Assembly (NCBI GenBank): GCA_947589325.1
Contig: CANQAM010000016.1
Coordinates: forward strand, 1 to 47,328
Source of the DNA: an uncultured Bacteroidales bacterium
GTDB lineage: Bacteria; Bacteroidota; Bacteroidia; Bacteroidales; UBA11471
Length of the DNA: 47,328 nt
Reading direction: 5' to 3'
Each line of letters opens with the position of its first letter. The first letter of the stretch is position 1. Shown here piece after piece: positions 33,379 to 43,462 of the stretch. The notes under the pieces were generated by a model. That model was given only the letters and a program-made list of their open reading frames with translations. It was not told where the DNA came from and searched no databases. The position numbers and the translations under genes were made by a program.

Positions 33379-34487
33379 TTCGATTGGTTTTCGTTTATGA
33401 TATGGAGCACGATGTCGGCGATGCGGGCTGCCGAGTCGCGTTGCGCCAACAGGGAAATTTGTTTCTGCATATTCGCCAGCATGGCATCTTGCCGTACCGT
33501 GTTGATAGCTTTGTTCATGAGCAGTTCGGCGGCGTCGCTGTCGGAAATGAACAGGGCGGCGCCCCGACTCGAAAGGGCTTGTGCATTTTTTGTCTGATGG
33601 TCTTCGGCAACGTTGGGCGAAGGCACGAGTATCGCCGCCTTACTCAGCAGGCACAATTCGGAGATGGTGCCGGCGCCTGCCCGTGAAATCACGAGGTCGG
33701 CAGCACGGTATGCCATGTCCATGCGGGTGATGAACGGCATCTGTATGATGTGAAAGCGTTTTTTCCCTTTCAGTGCCGCACGGGCGGTTTCATCGTAATA
33801 TTTGCCGCTTTGCCAGATGATTTGCACATCTTCCGGTATGTGGGTAAGATAATCGATGACGCTTTGGTTCAACGTGCGGGCGCCCAAGCTGCCGCCTATG
33901 ATGAGAATCGTTTTCTTCTGCGGGTCGAGGTCGAAAAAACGTATCGCCTCTTCGCGTGTGGCGCTGCTTTCCAACAAGTCCTGCCGCACCGGATTGCCCG
34001 TAAGCACGATTTTTTCTTTCGGAAAGAAGCGCTCCATGTTTTCGTAGGCGACGCATATTTTTTCTGCTTTCGATGCTAGCAGTTTATTGGTCACGCCGGC
34101 ATACGAGTTTTGTTCCTGTATGAGTGTCGGCACGCCTTTCTTGGCGGCCGCCCACAAGGTGGGACCGCTGGCATAACCCCCTACGCCTACGGCAATATCG
34201 GGCTGAAAACGGTCGATGATTCTCCGAGCCATGCGAATGCTTTTGAACAGACGATAAAGCACCCGTACGTTTTTCCATATCTGCCGGCGGGAAAAACCGC
34301 TTATCGGCAACCCTTCGATTTTATATCCGGCAGCCGGCACTTTCTCCATTTCCATACGGTTTTGCGCGCCGACAAAGAGAATTTCGGCATCGGGACATTT
34401 TTCTTTTACGGCGTTGGCAATGGATATGGCGGGAAATATGTGTCCGCCCGTACCGCCTCCGCTAATCAGTACTTTCATCATATTCAT
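33375..34487 (-). CDS. murG: UDP-GlcNAc transferase MurG (lipid II synthesis)
   Basis: A 370-residue GT28 enzyme that adds GlcNAc to lipid I on the inner face of the membrane. The N-terminal ISGGGTGGHIFPA loop lies near 8-20. The second G-loop GGSLGARTLN and the C-terminal donor site ISRAGAGTISELCLLSKAAILVP are clear. Several Met codons open the frame (34487, 34481, 34478); all overlap the end of ftsW, so translation is coupled whichever is used. Confidence 0.97.
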   Translation of the reverse strand: MNMMKVLISGGGTGGHIFPAISIANAVKEKCPDAEILFVGAQNRMEMEKVPAAGYKIEGLPISGFSRRQIWKNVRVLYRLFKSIRMARRIIDRFQPDIAVGVGGYASGPTLWAAAKKGVPTLIQEQNSYAGVTNKLLASKAEKICVAYENMERFFPKEKIVLTGNPVRQDLLESSATREEAIRFFDLDPQKKTILIIGGSLGARTLNQSVIDYLTHIPEDVQIIWQSGKYYDETARAALKGKKRFHIIQMPFITRMDMAYRAADLVISRAGAGTISELCLLSKAAILVPSPNVAEDHQTKNAQALSSRGAALFISDSDAAELLMNKAINTVRQDAMLANMQKQISLLAQRDSAARIADIVLHIINENQSK

Positions 34488-35721
34488 TTATTTTTTGTAC
34501 AGGGTTGGGAGCTGATATATCGCTGTATTCTTCCATCGGGGTGTCGGTAATTTCTTCCTTGCCTGTCTGTTTTGCAAACCGGCTTATACTCAACATGATA
34601 CCGAAGTAAGCGCTTATGACCACAAACGATGAGCCTCCGCGGCTGACTAACGGCAGCGGTTGTCCCGTTACGGGGAAGAGTCCCACCGATACCCCCATGT
34701 TTATCAATGCCTGAAAGGCAATCATGGTAGCCAGTCCGGTTATCAGGAATGCCGGATAGGCTTTGTCGCATCGTCGTGCGATAGCGCCTGCGCGCAACAG
34801 CAGGGAGATGTAAAGCGCCATGACGAAAATTCCGCCGAGAATACCCGTCTCTTCGATGATGATGGCATAGATGAAATCGGAATAGGCTTCGGGCAGGAAA
34901 TCCCGCGCACGGCTGTTGCCGGGCCACACCCCGACACCTTTGCTGTTTGCCACGGCCATATAGGCGTGCTGTTCTTGGTAATTGTCATCGACAATCGCTT
35001 CTTCATACGCTTTTTTATCGTTGCTTTCGAAGAATCGGGCGCAGCGTCCGCCCCATGTCGCCATACGGGTTTTGCCCAATACAGGAAACGGTTTTTTCTC
35101 GGCTTCTTCGTATTTGTAAACCATTACCGACACCGATAACAAAACGACGACGGCTGCCATGACGACGGCTGCCAGCGAAAGCAGCTTTTTCCCCTCCACC
35201 TTTGCTATTATCATCATGCAGAAACTGACGACGCCGACCAACAAGGCGGTGGAGAGGTTGTCTTTTACTATGAACAGACAGGTTATGCCGGTAACGACCA
35301 GACTGTATTTGAAGGCTTTTGTCCCTGCTCCATGTCGTTCGAGGTCTTGCCATTTCGCCAAAATGAATGCGAGTAGGAGAATTACCCAAAGTTTCGCCAA
35401 CTCCGACGGCTGCACCGAAAAACCGAAATCCAGCCACCGTCCGAGAAAAAATGCCCAGATAAGCAGCGGCGGCGTAACCAGTGTGAGCAGCAGCATGAGC
35501 AGTTTGCTCCATTTATAATGTATGTTGTGCATACACACCACTAATGTTACACCGAAGATGACAAGGCCGATTTGCCGCATTGCCGGTCTCAGAAAATTCC
35601 CGCCGTAGCGCGTCAGGTAGCTCGACGAACTGTATATCTCGATGATGGATATGATACACAGCATGAAGTATATACCCCACAGATACCGGTCGCCTTTGAA
35701 TATGGAATTTTCTTTGTTCAT
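34462..35721 (-). CDS. ftsW: FtsW/SEDS family peptidoglycan glycosyltransferase
   Basis: A 419-residue SEDS membrane protein with about ten hydrophobic segments. FtsW polymerises septal glycan strands together with the class B PBP. Motifs are the NFLRPAMRQ loop, VQPSELAKLWVI (with the conserved E/K), KDNLSTALLVG (D needed for activity in relatives) and VTGQPLPLVSRGGSSF near the end. A charged cytoplasmic tail of about 45 residues follows. It could in principle be RodA, but its place between murD and murG is the FtsW position. It starts 11 nt after murD. Confidence 0.95.
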   Translation of the reverse strand: MNKENSIFKGDRYLWGIYFMLCIISIIEIYSSSSYLTRYGGNFLRPAMRQIGLVIFGVTLVVCMHNIHYKWSKLLMLLLTLVTPPLLIWAFFLGRWLDFGFSVQPSELAKLWVILLLAFILAKWQDLERHGAGTKAFKYSLVVTGITCLFIVKDNLSTALLVGVVSFCMMIIAKVEGKKLLSLAAVVMAAVVVLLSVSVMVYKYEEAEKKPFPVLGKTRMATWGGRCARFFESNDKKAYEEAIVDDNYQEQHAYMAVANSKGVGVWPGNSRARDFLPEAYSDFIYAIIIEETGILGGIFVMALYISLLLRAGAIARRCDKAYPAFLITGLATMIAFQALINMGVSVGLFPVTGQPLPLVSRGGSSFVVISAYFGIMLSISRFAKQTGKEEITDTPMEEYSDISAPNPVQKINEYDESTD

Positions 35722-35732
35722 CGGATTTTCGA

Positions 35733-37076
35733 TTATAAGTTATGTACGCACTCTTTGAATTGAGTGCCGCGGTCTTCGTAGCTTTTGAAAAGGTCGAAAC
35801 TTGCGCAACAGGGCGAGAGCAACACCGTGTCGCCCGGAGCTGCCGCCGCAAAGGCTTTATCGACGGCCTCGCGCATCGACGCGGCATCGCAGATGTAAGG
35901 CACTTTGCCGTCGAAGAAGCGATGCAGTTTGTTGTTATCTACTCCCAAACAGATGATGGCTTTCGCTTTTTTCCGCACCACCTGTTCTATTTCGGTGTAG
36001 TCGTTGCCTTTGTCTTTTCCGCCGAGAATCAGTACGACGGGCGTGGTCATGCTCTCCATGGCATACCAGCACGAATTGACATTGGTCGCCTTGGAATCGT
36101 TTACGAAAGCGACACCCCGCACACAAGCTACTTTCTCCAACCGGTGCTCCACGCCGGCGAAATCGGAAAGCGCCTCCCGCAAAGTATCTTTGCGTATTTC
36201 CAGAATGCGGGCGGAGATGCCTGCTGCCATGGAGTTGTACAGGTTGTGCCGTCCGGGCAGCGAAAGCTGCTCTTCGTTCATATCGAATACGTCGTCGGGC
36301 GTTTCGATATACAGGTGTTCGTTTTCGGTATAGGCTTTCACCCCGCTTTCTTTTGTTTCGGCAAACGGATAGAGCCGCGCTTTCAAATGATGTTTCGACA
36401 GTTCTCGCGTGATGATAGGGTCGTCGTTCCAAAAGACGAATGCGTCTTTTTCTGTCTGGTTCTGCGTGATGCGGAATTTGGCATCGACGTAGTTCTGCAT
36501 TTCATATCCGTAGCGGTCGAGGTGGTCGGGAGTGATGTTGAGCAGCACGGCAATATCGGCTTTGAAACGGTACATATTGTCGAGTTGGAAGCTGCTCAAT
36601 TCGATGACATAATAGTCGTGCTGTTCGGTGGCGATTTGGAAGGCGAGGCTTTTTCCCACGTTTCCGGCAAGTCCCACGTTCAGTCCGGCTTTCTTTAATA
36701 TATGATAGGTGAGCAGGGTCGTCGTCGTTTTACCATTGCTGCCGGTGATACATATCATTCGGGCATGGGTGTAGCGTCCGGCAAATTCTATTTCCGAAAC
36801 GATGGGAATGTTTTTTCCTTCCAATGCCTGTATTATCGGGGCGGTCTCCGGTATGCCCGGGCTTTTTATCACTTCGTCGGCATTCAATATTTTTGCTTCG
36901 GTGTGTCTGCCCTCCTCCCATTCGATGCGGTAGTCGTCGAGCTGTTTTTTATACTGTTCTTTTATCGACGACATATCCGAAACGAACACGTCGAACCCTT
37001 TGACCTTTGCCAAAACGGCCGCTCCTGCGCCGCTTTCGCCGGCGCCGAGCACTACGATACGTTTTTTCTTTTCCAT
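35733..37076 (-). CDS. murD: UDP-N-acetylmuramoylalanine--D-glutamate ligase
   Basis: A 447-residue Mur ligase adding D-Glu. The N-terminal VVLGAGESGAGAAVLAK loop binds the UDP-precursor. The ATP loop GSNGKTTTTLLTYHIL is near 112-127, with the NITPDHLDRYG and HRLEKVACVRGVAFVNDSKATN blocks following. The C-terminal domain ends with SPCCASFDLFKSYEDRG, the MurD signature. It abuts mraY directly with no gap between stop and start. Confidence 0.98.
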   Translation of the reverse strand: MEKKKRIVVLGAGESGAGAAVLAKVKGFDVFVSDMSSIKEQYKKQLDDYRIEWEEGRHTEAKILNADEVIKSPGIPETAPIIQALEGKNIPIVSEIEFAGRYTHARMICITGSNGKTTTTLLTYHILKKAGLNVGLAGNVGKSLAFQIATEQHDYYVIELSSFQLDNMYRFKADIAVLLNITPDHLDRYGYEMQNYVDAKFRITQNQTEKDAFVFWNDDPIITRELSKHHLKARLYPFAETKESGVKAYTENEHLYIETPDDVFDMNEEQLSLPGRHNLYNSMAAGISARILEIRKDTLREALSDFAGVEHRLEKVACVRGVAFVNDSKATNVNSCWYAMESMTTPVVLILGGKDKGNDYTEIEQVVRKKAKAIICLGVDNNKLHRFFDGKVPYICDAASMREAVDKAFAAAAPGDTVLLSPCCASFDLFKSYEDRGTQFKECVHNL

Positions 37077-38330
37077 TTATCGCATTTTCAATGTAACCAA
37101 CGTCAATACTGCCAGAATAACTCCGACAATCCAAAAACGGATAACGATTTTCGATTCGGGAATTGCCGCTATCGGCTTTTTCACCAGCGCTTCTACATCG
37201 CCGGCCGCTTTTTGGAAATGGTGGTGCAGCGGCGTCATTTTGAAGATGCGCCGCCCTGCACCGTAGCGGTGTTTCGTATATTTGAAATAACCGGTTTGCA
37301 GAATTACCGAAAGGCTCTCTACCAAAAAGATTCCGCACAACAGCGGCAGCAGCAGCTCTTTATGGATAATCATGGCGAATACGGCGATGATGCCGCCGAG
37401 CGTCAGACTGCCGGTGTCGCCCATGAAAACTTGTGCGGGGAAGGCGTTGTACCATAGGAATCCGATGGTCGCTCCTATGAATGCACAGGAGAATACCACC
37501 AACTCTTCCGTGCCCGGAATGTACATGATGTTCAGATAGGAGGAATACGCGATGTGCCCCGACAGATATGCCAGAATCGCCAGCGCGATGCCGATGATTG
37601 CCGAACTGCCTGTCGCCAGTCCGTCGAGTCCGTCGGTGAGATTGGCCCCGTTGGAAACTGCCGTTACCACGAGAATCGTTACGAAGATGAAGATAATCCA
37701 CCCCGCCGTCTGGGCATGTTCACCGAGAAAAGGCACGAGTTCGGCGTAGTCGAAATTGTTGTTTTTCATAAACGGAATCGTCGTCTGGGTGGATTTGATG
37801 TTTTCCGGCGAATAGCGTATTTCGGATGTGTTGTCGTGTTGCACTGTCACGTTTTCGCGAATAACGACATTCGGACTCATGTAGAGCGTAAGGCCTACTA
37901 TCAGGCCCAGTCCAACCTGACCGATGATTTTGTATTTCCCCGAAAGCCCGTCTTTATTGTGGAATTTCAGTTTCTTGTAATCATCGATGAAGCCGATTGT
38001 TCCTAACCATACGGTAGTTACCAGCATCAATATCATATAGATGTTGTCGAGGCGTCCCACCAACAGGCAGGGCACCAGAATGGATATGATGATAATGATG
38101 CCGCCCATCGTCGGGGTGCCTTTTTTACTCAGTTGCCCTTCTATACCGAGATTGCGCACGGTTTCGCCTATCTGCATTTTTTGCAGGCGGGCGATGAGGC
38201 GCCTGCCGATAATCGTTGCGATGAACAGCGACAGGATAAGCGCCATTCCAGACCGGAACGAAATGTATCGGAATACTCCCATTCCGGGAATATCCAGATT
38301 GTCGAGATATTGAAATAAAGGATACAGCAT
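37077..38330 (-). CDS. mraY: phospho-N-acetylmuramoyl-pentapeptide transferase
   Basis: A 417-residue polytopic membrane enzyme that makes lipid I from UDP-MurNAc-pentapeptide and undecaprenyl phosphate. The signature loops are KKGTPTMGGI, GFIDDYKKL (paired Asp), NLTDGLDGLATGSS, FMGDTGSLTLGG and PLHHHFQ. The protein is longer than E. coli MraY (360); the extra stretch, around residues 180-215 between two membrane segments (with YSPENIKSTQTTIPF), is typical of Bacteroidota. Spacing to murE is 6 nt. Confidence 0.97.
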   Translation of the reverse strand: MLYPLFQYLDNLDIPGMGVFRYISFRSGMALILSLFIATIIGRRLIARLQKMQIGETVRNLGIEGQLSKKGTPTMGGIIIIISILVPCLLVGRLDNIYMILMLVTTVWLGTIGFIDDYKKLKFHNKDGLSGKYKIIGQVGLGLIVGLTLYMSPNVVIRENVTVQHDNTSEIRYSPENIKSTQTTIPFMKNNNFDYAELVPFLGEHAQTAGWIIFIFVTILVVTAVSNGANLTDGLDGLATGSSAIIGIALAILAYLSGHIAYSSYLNIMYIPGTEELVVFSCAFIGATIGFLWYNAFPAQVFMGDTGSLTLGGIIAVFAMIIHKELLLPLLCGIFLVESLSVILQTGYFKYTKHRYGAGRRIFKMTPLHHHFQKAAGDVEALVKKPIAAIPESKIVIRFWIVGVILAVLTLVTLKMR

Positions 38331-38336
38331 GATTTT

Positions 38337-39788
38337 TTATTCGTTGAATATACGCTCTACTTCTTCTTTGTCGTTGAAATGATGTTTTACGCCTTCGATT
38401 TCCTGATAATCTTCGTGCCCTTTTCCGGCAATGAGCACTACGTCGCCTGTCTGTGCGAATTGCGTGGCGGTGCGTATGGCTTCCCTTCTATCGACGATGG
38501 TCAGGACCTTGCGGCGTTGTGCTGCGTCGAGGCCGGCAAGCATGTCGTCGAGAATGTCCTGCGGCTTTTCGAAGCGTGGATTGTCCGACGTGAGTATCAC
38601 ACGGTCGCTCCATTTTACCGCCTCTTGCGCCATCATCGGGCGTTTCCCCTTGTCGCGGTTGCCACCCGCACCGACCACCGTTATCACCTGCCCCGAGCGC
38701 CCTACGACCTCTCTTATCGAGGTCAGCACGTTGGTAAGTGCATCGGGTGTGTGGGCGTAATCGATGATGACCGTGTATTTTTGCGGGGCATGCAGCGTTT
38801 GAAACCGTCCCGATACGGGTACCAGCAAACTCAGTTTTACCAACACTTTTTCAGGATTCTCACCCAACAGACAGGCTGCTCCGTAAACCGCCAGCAGGTT
38901 GTAGGCATTGAATTTGCCGACGAATTGCACTTCGACTTCCCGTCCGTTTATTTCGAGTGTCGTGCCGTCGAGGTGGCTTTCGATGATGCGCCCCTTGAAG
39001 TCGGCAAGGCTGTTGAGGGCGTAGCTGTGGCGCGAAGCCCGCGTGTTTTGCAGCATGACGGCTCCGTTTTTGTCGTCGTCGTTCGTCAGGGCGAAAGCTG
39101 TTTCCGGCAGATCGTCGAAGAATTGTTTTTTTGCTTTGAGGTAAGCCTGTACGGTTTTATGATAGTCGAGGTGGTCGCGTGTCAGGTTGGTGAAGATAGC
39201 GCCGTCGAAATCCAGACCGGCGATGCGTTTCTGATCGACAGAGTGCGAACTAACTTCCATAAAGGCGTAGCGGCAGCCGGCATCGACCATTTCCCGCAGC
39301 AGCCGGTGAAGTGTCAGCGGGTCGGGTGTCGTGTGGTCGGTGGGCACGGCTTTGTCGTCGATGTAGTTGCATACGGTAGAGAGCAGCCCCGCTTTCTCGC
39401 CGAAAAGGCGGAACATTTCGTACAGCAGTGTGGCGGTCGTGGTTTTCCCGTTCGTTCCCGTAACGCCCACGAGCGTCAGCTCCTGCGACGGATTGCCATA
39501 CCATGCCGACGCCAAAAGTCCCAGACTTTCCCGTGTATCGTGTGTCGTTATGTAAGTTACATTCGGAGAAACGTTTTCCGGCAGTTCTTCGCAAACGATT
39601 GCTGCCGCCCCCTGCGCTACGGCTTTGTCGATAAATGTATGCCCATCGACCGCCGTACCGCGCACGGCAACGAACAGAGAGCCTTTTGCCACACGTCGTG
39701 AGTCGGCTTCGACGGAAGCGATGTCGATGTTGTCGTTTCCGATGACTGCGGTCGTTTTCAGAACTTGAAGAAGATTTTTCAGTTGCAT
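38337..39788 (-). CDS. murE: UDP-MurNAc-tripeptide synthetase (mDAP-adding)
   Basis: A 483-residue Mur ligase adding the third residue of the stem peptide. The ATP loop is [15 protein letters not shown], with the conserved [10 protein letters not shown] carbamylated-lysine region. The DNPR motif ([12 protein letters not shown]) is the meso-diaminopimelate selector, so this is the mDAP-adding form. The frame can start at TTG 39794; ATG 39788 (MQLKNLL) is preferred. It lies 12 nt after the PBP gene. Confidence 0.97.
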   Translation of the reverse strand: MQLKNLLQVLKTTAVIGNDNIDIASVEADSRRVAKGSLFVAVRGTAVDGHTFIDKAVAQGAAAIVCEELPENVSPNVTYITTHDTRESLGLLASAWYGNPSQELTLVGVTGTNGKTTTATLLYEMFRLFGEKAGLLSTVCNYIDDKAVPTDHTTPDPLTLHRLLREMVDAGCRYAFMEVSSHSVDQKRIAGLDFDGAIFTNLTRDHLDYHKTVQAYLKAKKQFFDDLPETAFALTNDDDKNGAVMLQNTRASRHSYALNSLADFKGRIIESHLDGTTLEINGREVEVQFVGKFNAYNLLAVYGAACLLGENPEKVLVKLSLLVPVSGRFQTLHAPQKYTVIIDYAHTPDALTNVLTSIREVVGRSGQVITVVGAGGNRDKGKRPMMAQEAVKWSDRVILTSDNPRFEKPQDILDDMLAGLDAAQRRKVLTIVDRREAIRTATQFAQTGDVVLIAGKGHEDYQEIEGVKHHFNDKEEVERIFNE

Positions 39789-39800
39789 ATACAATAGGTT

Positions 39801-41942
39801 TTACCTCAATACGATTCGTATATAATCCCCTTTGTGCGCCCGTCTTCCGGCGGGAATGGATTGTTTGACTACTTTGCCGCTGCCCTCTATCTCCACGTAC
39901 AGGCCGGCTTCTTCCAACAGGTAAAGAGCATCGCTTGCTCCCATGCCTATCACCGACGGTACGAGGTTGTCGATGACCGGTATTTTGTTCATGGCAATTG
40001 AATGGTCTTTTGCCGTTGTCCTTACCCATTCCGCACCGGTTTCGGGCGGTGTGCAGGGCAAAGAGAGCGTGCGGCAAACACGCGAAGTAGCGGCTAAATT
40101 GCCATTCTTTATGTAAGGCATTTGCGGCAAGAGCGTATCAGTCGGCAGTGTTTCATCGCTTGAAAGGAATCCGCGAGCATAGAGCTGTTCGGCAATTTCA
40201 CGCAGTACGGCTCCCGACATGGTACCTCCCGAAGGGTAGCCGATTCTCGGATTGGAAATCACCACGATACAGGAATATTTGGGGTCGTCGGCCGGGAAAT
40301 AGCCGCAGAACGATACGCGGTGCCGCACGCCGTTCCCCTTGTAACCGGCATCGCTTTGGTGTATCTGTGCCGTTCCGGTCTTGCCGGCGATTTGCACGTA
40401 GTCGGAACCGACGGCATTTTTCCCGCGAGCCGTTCCGTATAATACGACGTCTTTCAACATCTGCCGTATCTCTTTCAACGTTTGCGGTTTGCATATCCTG
40501 CTATTGACGACTTCGGATTTGAATTTCTGTACCATTTCGCCGTCTTCGCTTACGCCTGCTATGACGTAGGGTGTTATCATTTTGCCGTCGTTGGCGATGG
40601 CATTGTAAAACATCAGGGTGTAGATAGGCGGTATCGACACTTCGTATCCGAAGCTCATCCATGGGAGAGAGGTTTTCCACCATTCGGGATTGGGCTTTCC
40701 GTCGGACAGGGTCGGATATTTGATGCGCGGGGCGCTGGCATCGGGCAGATGCAGGTCGATGGCTTTATTCAGTCCGATGGCGTACAGCCCGTCTACAAAT
40801 TTTTTCGGCTCGTGTTCGAATCCGCGAAGGACGACTTTCGATACGCCGATGTTCGATGAATACCATATTGCCTGTGCCGCTGTGATTTCATGGTAGCCGC
40901 CGTGCGAATAGTTATGGTCTTTCATGTCTCTGCCGGCATAGTGGAAAAGTCCGTTACCTGTGTCGAACATATCGTCGGGGCGCACCACACCGGCGTCCAG
41001 CGCCACCATCATGGCGGCGGTTTTGAACGTGGAGCCGGGTTCTACGAAGTCGCTTATGGCATGGTTGTCCATTTCCTCGTAACTGCCGTCCCGCTGTTTG
41101 TCGAGATTGGCAATTGCCCGTATGGCACCTGTTTCGACTTCCATGACGACTGCCGTACCGTAGTCGGCATTGGTCTGTATCAGTTTGTTCATCAGAGCCG
41201 ACTCCGCCATGTCCTGTATGTCGGCGTCGATAGTGGTAACGATGTCTTTTCCGGCAATAGGAGCACGGAGGGTTTTATTGATATATTGCGACGGTATGCG
41301 GTTGCGCTGCTTCTCCTGCAAGCCGGGCACGCCCCGCAGCAGCGAGTCGCAGGCGAGTTCTATACCGCTTGTTCCGGCAGCTCGTGCATTTCCGATAGTA
41401 GCTACCGCTTCCAGCCCGAAAGGCCTTTTCCGTCGCGACTGTTCTTCGAATATGACGCCGGTCTGGTTGGAATTTTTTTTGTTGAAAAACGGATAGGAGA
41501 GAATCTGTTGTTTCTCCATATAGGAGAGCGTCCGGGTCGAAATCCTGTAATAGCGTTTGTTTTTCGCATGAAATCCTGCCGTGAACAGGCGGCGGTAGCC
41601 GTCGGCGCTATGTTCGCCCGGCATTTGTGCCAAGGCTTTGCACAGCGGGTCGAGGTAGCGGTTAAACGTATCTTTGTGAGCTTCTGCCACCGCCATGTCC
41701 ATATACATCGTATAGATAGGAACAGTCGTTGCCAGCAGCCGTCCGTCCATTGCCAGAATGTCGCCTCTTTTGGCGGGCACTGTTTCCGTGCGGAATCCTA
41801 TCGAGTCGGCTTTGTGCCGCCAAGCCTCTCCTTCGGCGAATATCGTCCGCCCCATGTTGAAAAGTATGGCGATGCAGACAAGTGCTATGAATGCAACGAT
41901 TATCAAGTATCGGGAATAGATGCTGCTCTTATTTGTCGCCAT
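39801..41942 (-). CDS. ftsI: class B penicillin-binding protein FtsI (PBP3) with PASTA domain
   Basis: A 713-residue septal transpeptidase. It has a short cytoplasmic N-terminus, a membrane anchor at about 12-30, a PBP dimerisation domain with the RGDILAMDGRLLA box (59-71), then the transpeptidase: SxxK is STFK (Ser304, Lys307), SxN is SSN (362-364) and KTG is in AGKTGTAQ. The last 60 or so residues form a single PASTA repeat (PSVIGMGASDALYLLEEAG), as in many Bacteroidota and Firmicutes PBPs. Its start overlaps the upstream ftsL-like gene by 14 nt. It should pair with FtsW for septal glycan synthesis. Confidence 0.96.
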   Translation of the reverse strand: MATNKSSIYSRYLIIVAFIALVCIAILFNMGRTIFAEGEAWRHKADSIGFRTETVPAKRGDILAMDGRLLATTVPIYTMYMDMAVAEAHKDTFNRYLDPLCKALAQMPGEHSADGYRRLFTAGFHAKNKRYYRISTRTLSYMEKQQILSYPFFNKKNSNQTGVIFEEQSRRKRPFGLEAVATIGNARAAGTSGIELACDSLLRGVPGLQEKQRNRIPSQYINKTLRAPIAGKDIVTTIDADIQDMAESALMNKLIQTNADYGTAVVMEVETGAIRAIANLDKQRDGSYEEMDNHAISDFVEPGSTFKTAAMMVALDAGVVRPDDMFDTGNGLFHYAGRDMKDHNYSHGGYHEITAAQAIWYSSNIGVSKVVLRGFEHEPKKFVDGLYAIGLNKAIDLHLPDASAPRIKYPTLSDGKPNPEWWKTSLPWMSFGYEVSIPPIYTLMFYNAIANDGKMITPYVIAGVSEDGEMVQKFKSEVVNSRICKPQTLKEIRQMLKDVVLYGTARGKNAVGSDYVQIAGKTGTAQIHQSDAGYKGNGVRHRVSFCGYFPADDPKYSCIVVISNPRIGYPSGGTMSGAVLREIAEQLYARGFLSSDETLPTDTLLPQMPYIKNGNLAATSRVCRTLSLPCTPPETGAEWVRTTAKDHSIAMNKIPVIDNLVPSVIGMGASDALYLLEEAGLYVEIEGSGKVVKQSIPAGRRAHKGDYIRIVLR

Positions 41943-42321
41943 ATTTTTTACGGATTAGTTTGTACGACGGTGTTACGGCAGGAGCTATTTCTATGCCCTT
42001 GCTTTCGAGCAGCTGTTGTATCTGGGAAGGCTGTCCGATGCCGGTGAGTTCCGACGAAAGCGTTATCGACTCGTTTCGCAAATTTTCTATCTGGACGTGC
42101 AGCCGCTTTATTTCCAGCATTTTTCGGGTACAGTTGTAACGGTTTCCGATATAGAGGAACAACATGATGACGATGAAAAGAAAGGTTTTCCAATGTCGCA
42201 AAAGAAAATCGACCGACACCAGTTCGCCGTCGGCAAAAAGCAAATCCCAATATTTCTGAAAAAAGTTTTTCGGGGAGTGCGGGGGGTCGTTTTTTATCTC
42301 TTTCTCGTCTTCGGGTGTCAT
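41929..42321 (-). CDS. FtsL-like cell division protein
   Basis: A 130-residue bitopic protein in the usual FtsL position between rsmH and ftsI. About 45 cytoplasmic residues (acidic, then FFQKYWDLLFADGELVSV) precede one membrane segment (TFLFIVIMLFLYIGN) and a short coiled-coil periplasmic region (MLEIKRLHVQIENLRNE). FtsL stabilises the FtsQLB complex. Sequence conservation in this family is low and the call rests on topology and synteny. The frame extends upstream into rsmH; ATG 42321 (MTPEDEKE) leaves 10 nt after the rsmH stop. Confidence 0.88.
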   Translation of the reverse strand: MTPEDEKEIKNDPPHSPKNFFQKYWDLLFADGELVSVDFLLRHWKTFLFIVIMLFLYIGNRYNCTRKMLEIKRLHVQIENLRNESITLSSELTGIGQPSQIQQLLESKGIEIAPAVTPSYKLIRKKYGDK

Positions 42322-42331
42322 GTTTTTTCTG

Positions 42332-43252
42332 TTACAATTTTTCTGCCACGCGCAATTTGGCGCTGCGGGCACGCGGATTTCGGATTATTTCTTCCTCATC
42401 AGGCACGATTACTTTATTGTTTAGGGGACGCAGCGGCGCCGATTCCTTGCCGAAAAAGTCTTTTTCGACGCGCCCCTCGAAATTTCCCGTCTTGAAAAAA
42501 TTTTTGACGATGCGATCTTCGAGCGAATGATAGGTGAGTATGGCTATGCGTCCGCCTTGCCGCAGCAGCGTTACTGCCGAGGAAAGCATTTTTTGCAGTG
42601 CTTCCGTTTCGAGGTTTACTTCGATGCGCAGCGCCTGAAATATGCAGGCTAGCTCTTTTTTCTCTTGCCGCCGGTCGATGCAGGGCGATACGATTTCCGC
42701 CAGTTGTCCGGTCGTTTCGATTCTGTTTTTTCGCCGTGCGGCGACGATGGTCTCCGCGATTTTCCGAGCCGAGCGCAATTCGCCGTACAGATAGAAAATA
42801 TCGGACAGCTTTTCTTGCGGGTAATCGGCTACGACGTCGGCGGCTGAAAGATGTGCCCGCCGGTTCATACGCATATCGAGATGCCCGTCGAGCCGGAACG
42901 AAAAGCCCCGTTCCGACGTGTCGAAGTGGTGGAACGAAACCCCCAAGTCGGCTAACAGCCCGTCTATGGCTTCGACTTCGTGGTAGCGCATAAAATTTTT
43001 CAGAAACCGGAAATTGCCGTGAATGAATGTAAACCGCGGGTCGTCGATTGTGTGGGAACATACGTCTTCGTCTTGATCGAAAGAAAAGAGCCGTCCTTTC
43101 GCTCCCAACCGTTCCAATATCGCCCGAGAATGCCCGCCGCCGCCATACGTGGCATCGACATACGTCCCGTCGGGACGTATCGCTAAATTTTCGATGCAGG
43201 CGCCGAGTAATGCAGGTATGTGATATACAGTCGATTGCATGGTTTTATTCAA
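42332..43252 (-). CDS. rsmH: 16S rRNA (cytosine1402-N4)-methyltransferase
   Basis: A 306-residue RsmH (MraW), which methylates C1402 in the decoding centre. The SAM-binding loop is DATYGGGGHSRAIL, with the DGLLADLGVSFHHFD block and the ILTYHSLEDRIVKNFF segment toward the C-terminus. The first Met codons are at 43252 and 43240 and I cannot decide between them. It is the first gene of the division cluster here. A weak -7 candidate (TACCTTTA, minus strand 43277-43270) precedes it, without a clear -33 box. The usual upstream mraZ is absent from the 210-nt space before glsA. Confidence 0.96.
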   Translation of the reverse strand: MNKTMQSTVYHIPALLGACIENLAIRPDGTYVDATYGGGGHSRAILERLGAKGRLFSFDQDEDVCSHTIDDPRFTFIHGNFRFLKNFMRYHEVEAIDGLLADLGVSFHHFDTSERGFSFRLDGHLDMRMNRRAHLSAADVVADYPQEKLSDIFYLYGELRSARKIAETIVAARRKNRIETTGQLAEIVSPCIDRRQEKKELACIFQALRIEVNLETEALQKMLSSAVTLLRQGGRIAILTYHSLEDRIVKNFFKTGNFEGRVEKDFFGKESAPLRPLNNKVIVPDEEEIIRNPRARSAKLRVAEKL

Positions 43253-43434
43253 GCGGGTACTTCATGTGGTAAAGGTAGTAATAAAACACGGACGATAATA
43301 CATTGCTTGCATTTTTTAACAATTTATAATTAAACACTCTTTTCCGTTGTTCGAAAGTGTCGGAAAAATCGGTTCGAAGCAAATACGAAAAGTCATTTTT
43401 CTAAAATAAAAAGCGCTATTCCGCAAAGATTCAC

Positions 43435-43442
43435 TATCTTTG
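43435..43442 (+). promoter_or_regulatory. -7 box of glsA-glsB
   Basis: TATCTTTG, exact consensus, 21 nt before the glsA ATG. With CAAAGA at 43423-43428 it forms an interrupted palindrome (CAAAGA, 8 nt, TCTTTG), so a minus-strand box (AATCTTTG) overlaps it. The -33 box is not obvious. Confidence 0.55.
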
Positions 43443-43462
43443 TCCGTTTTTATATAGAAACA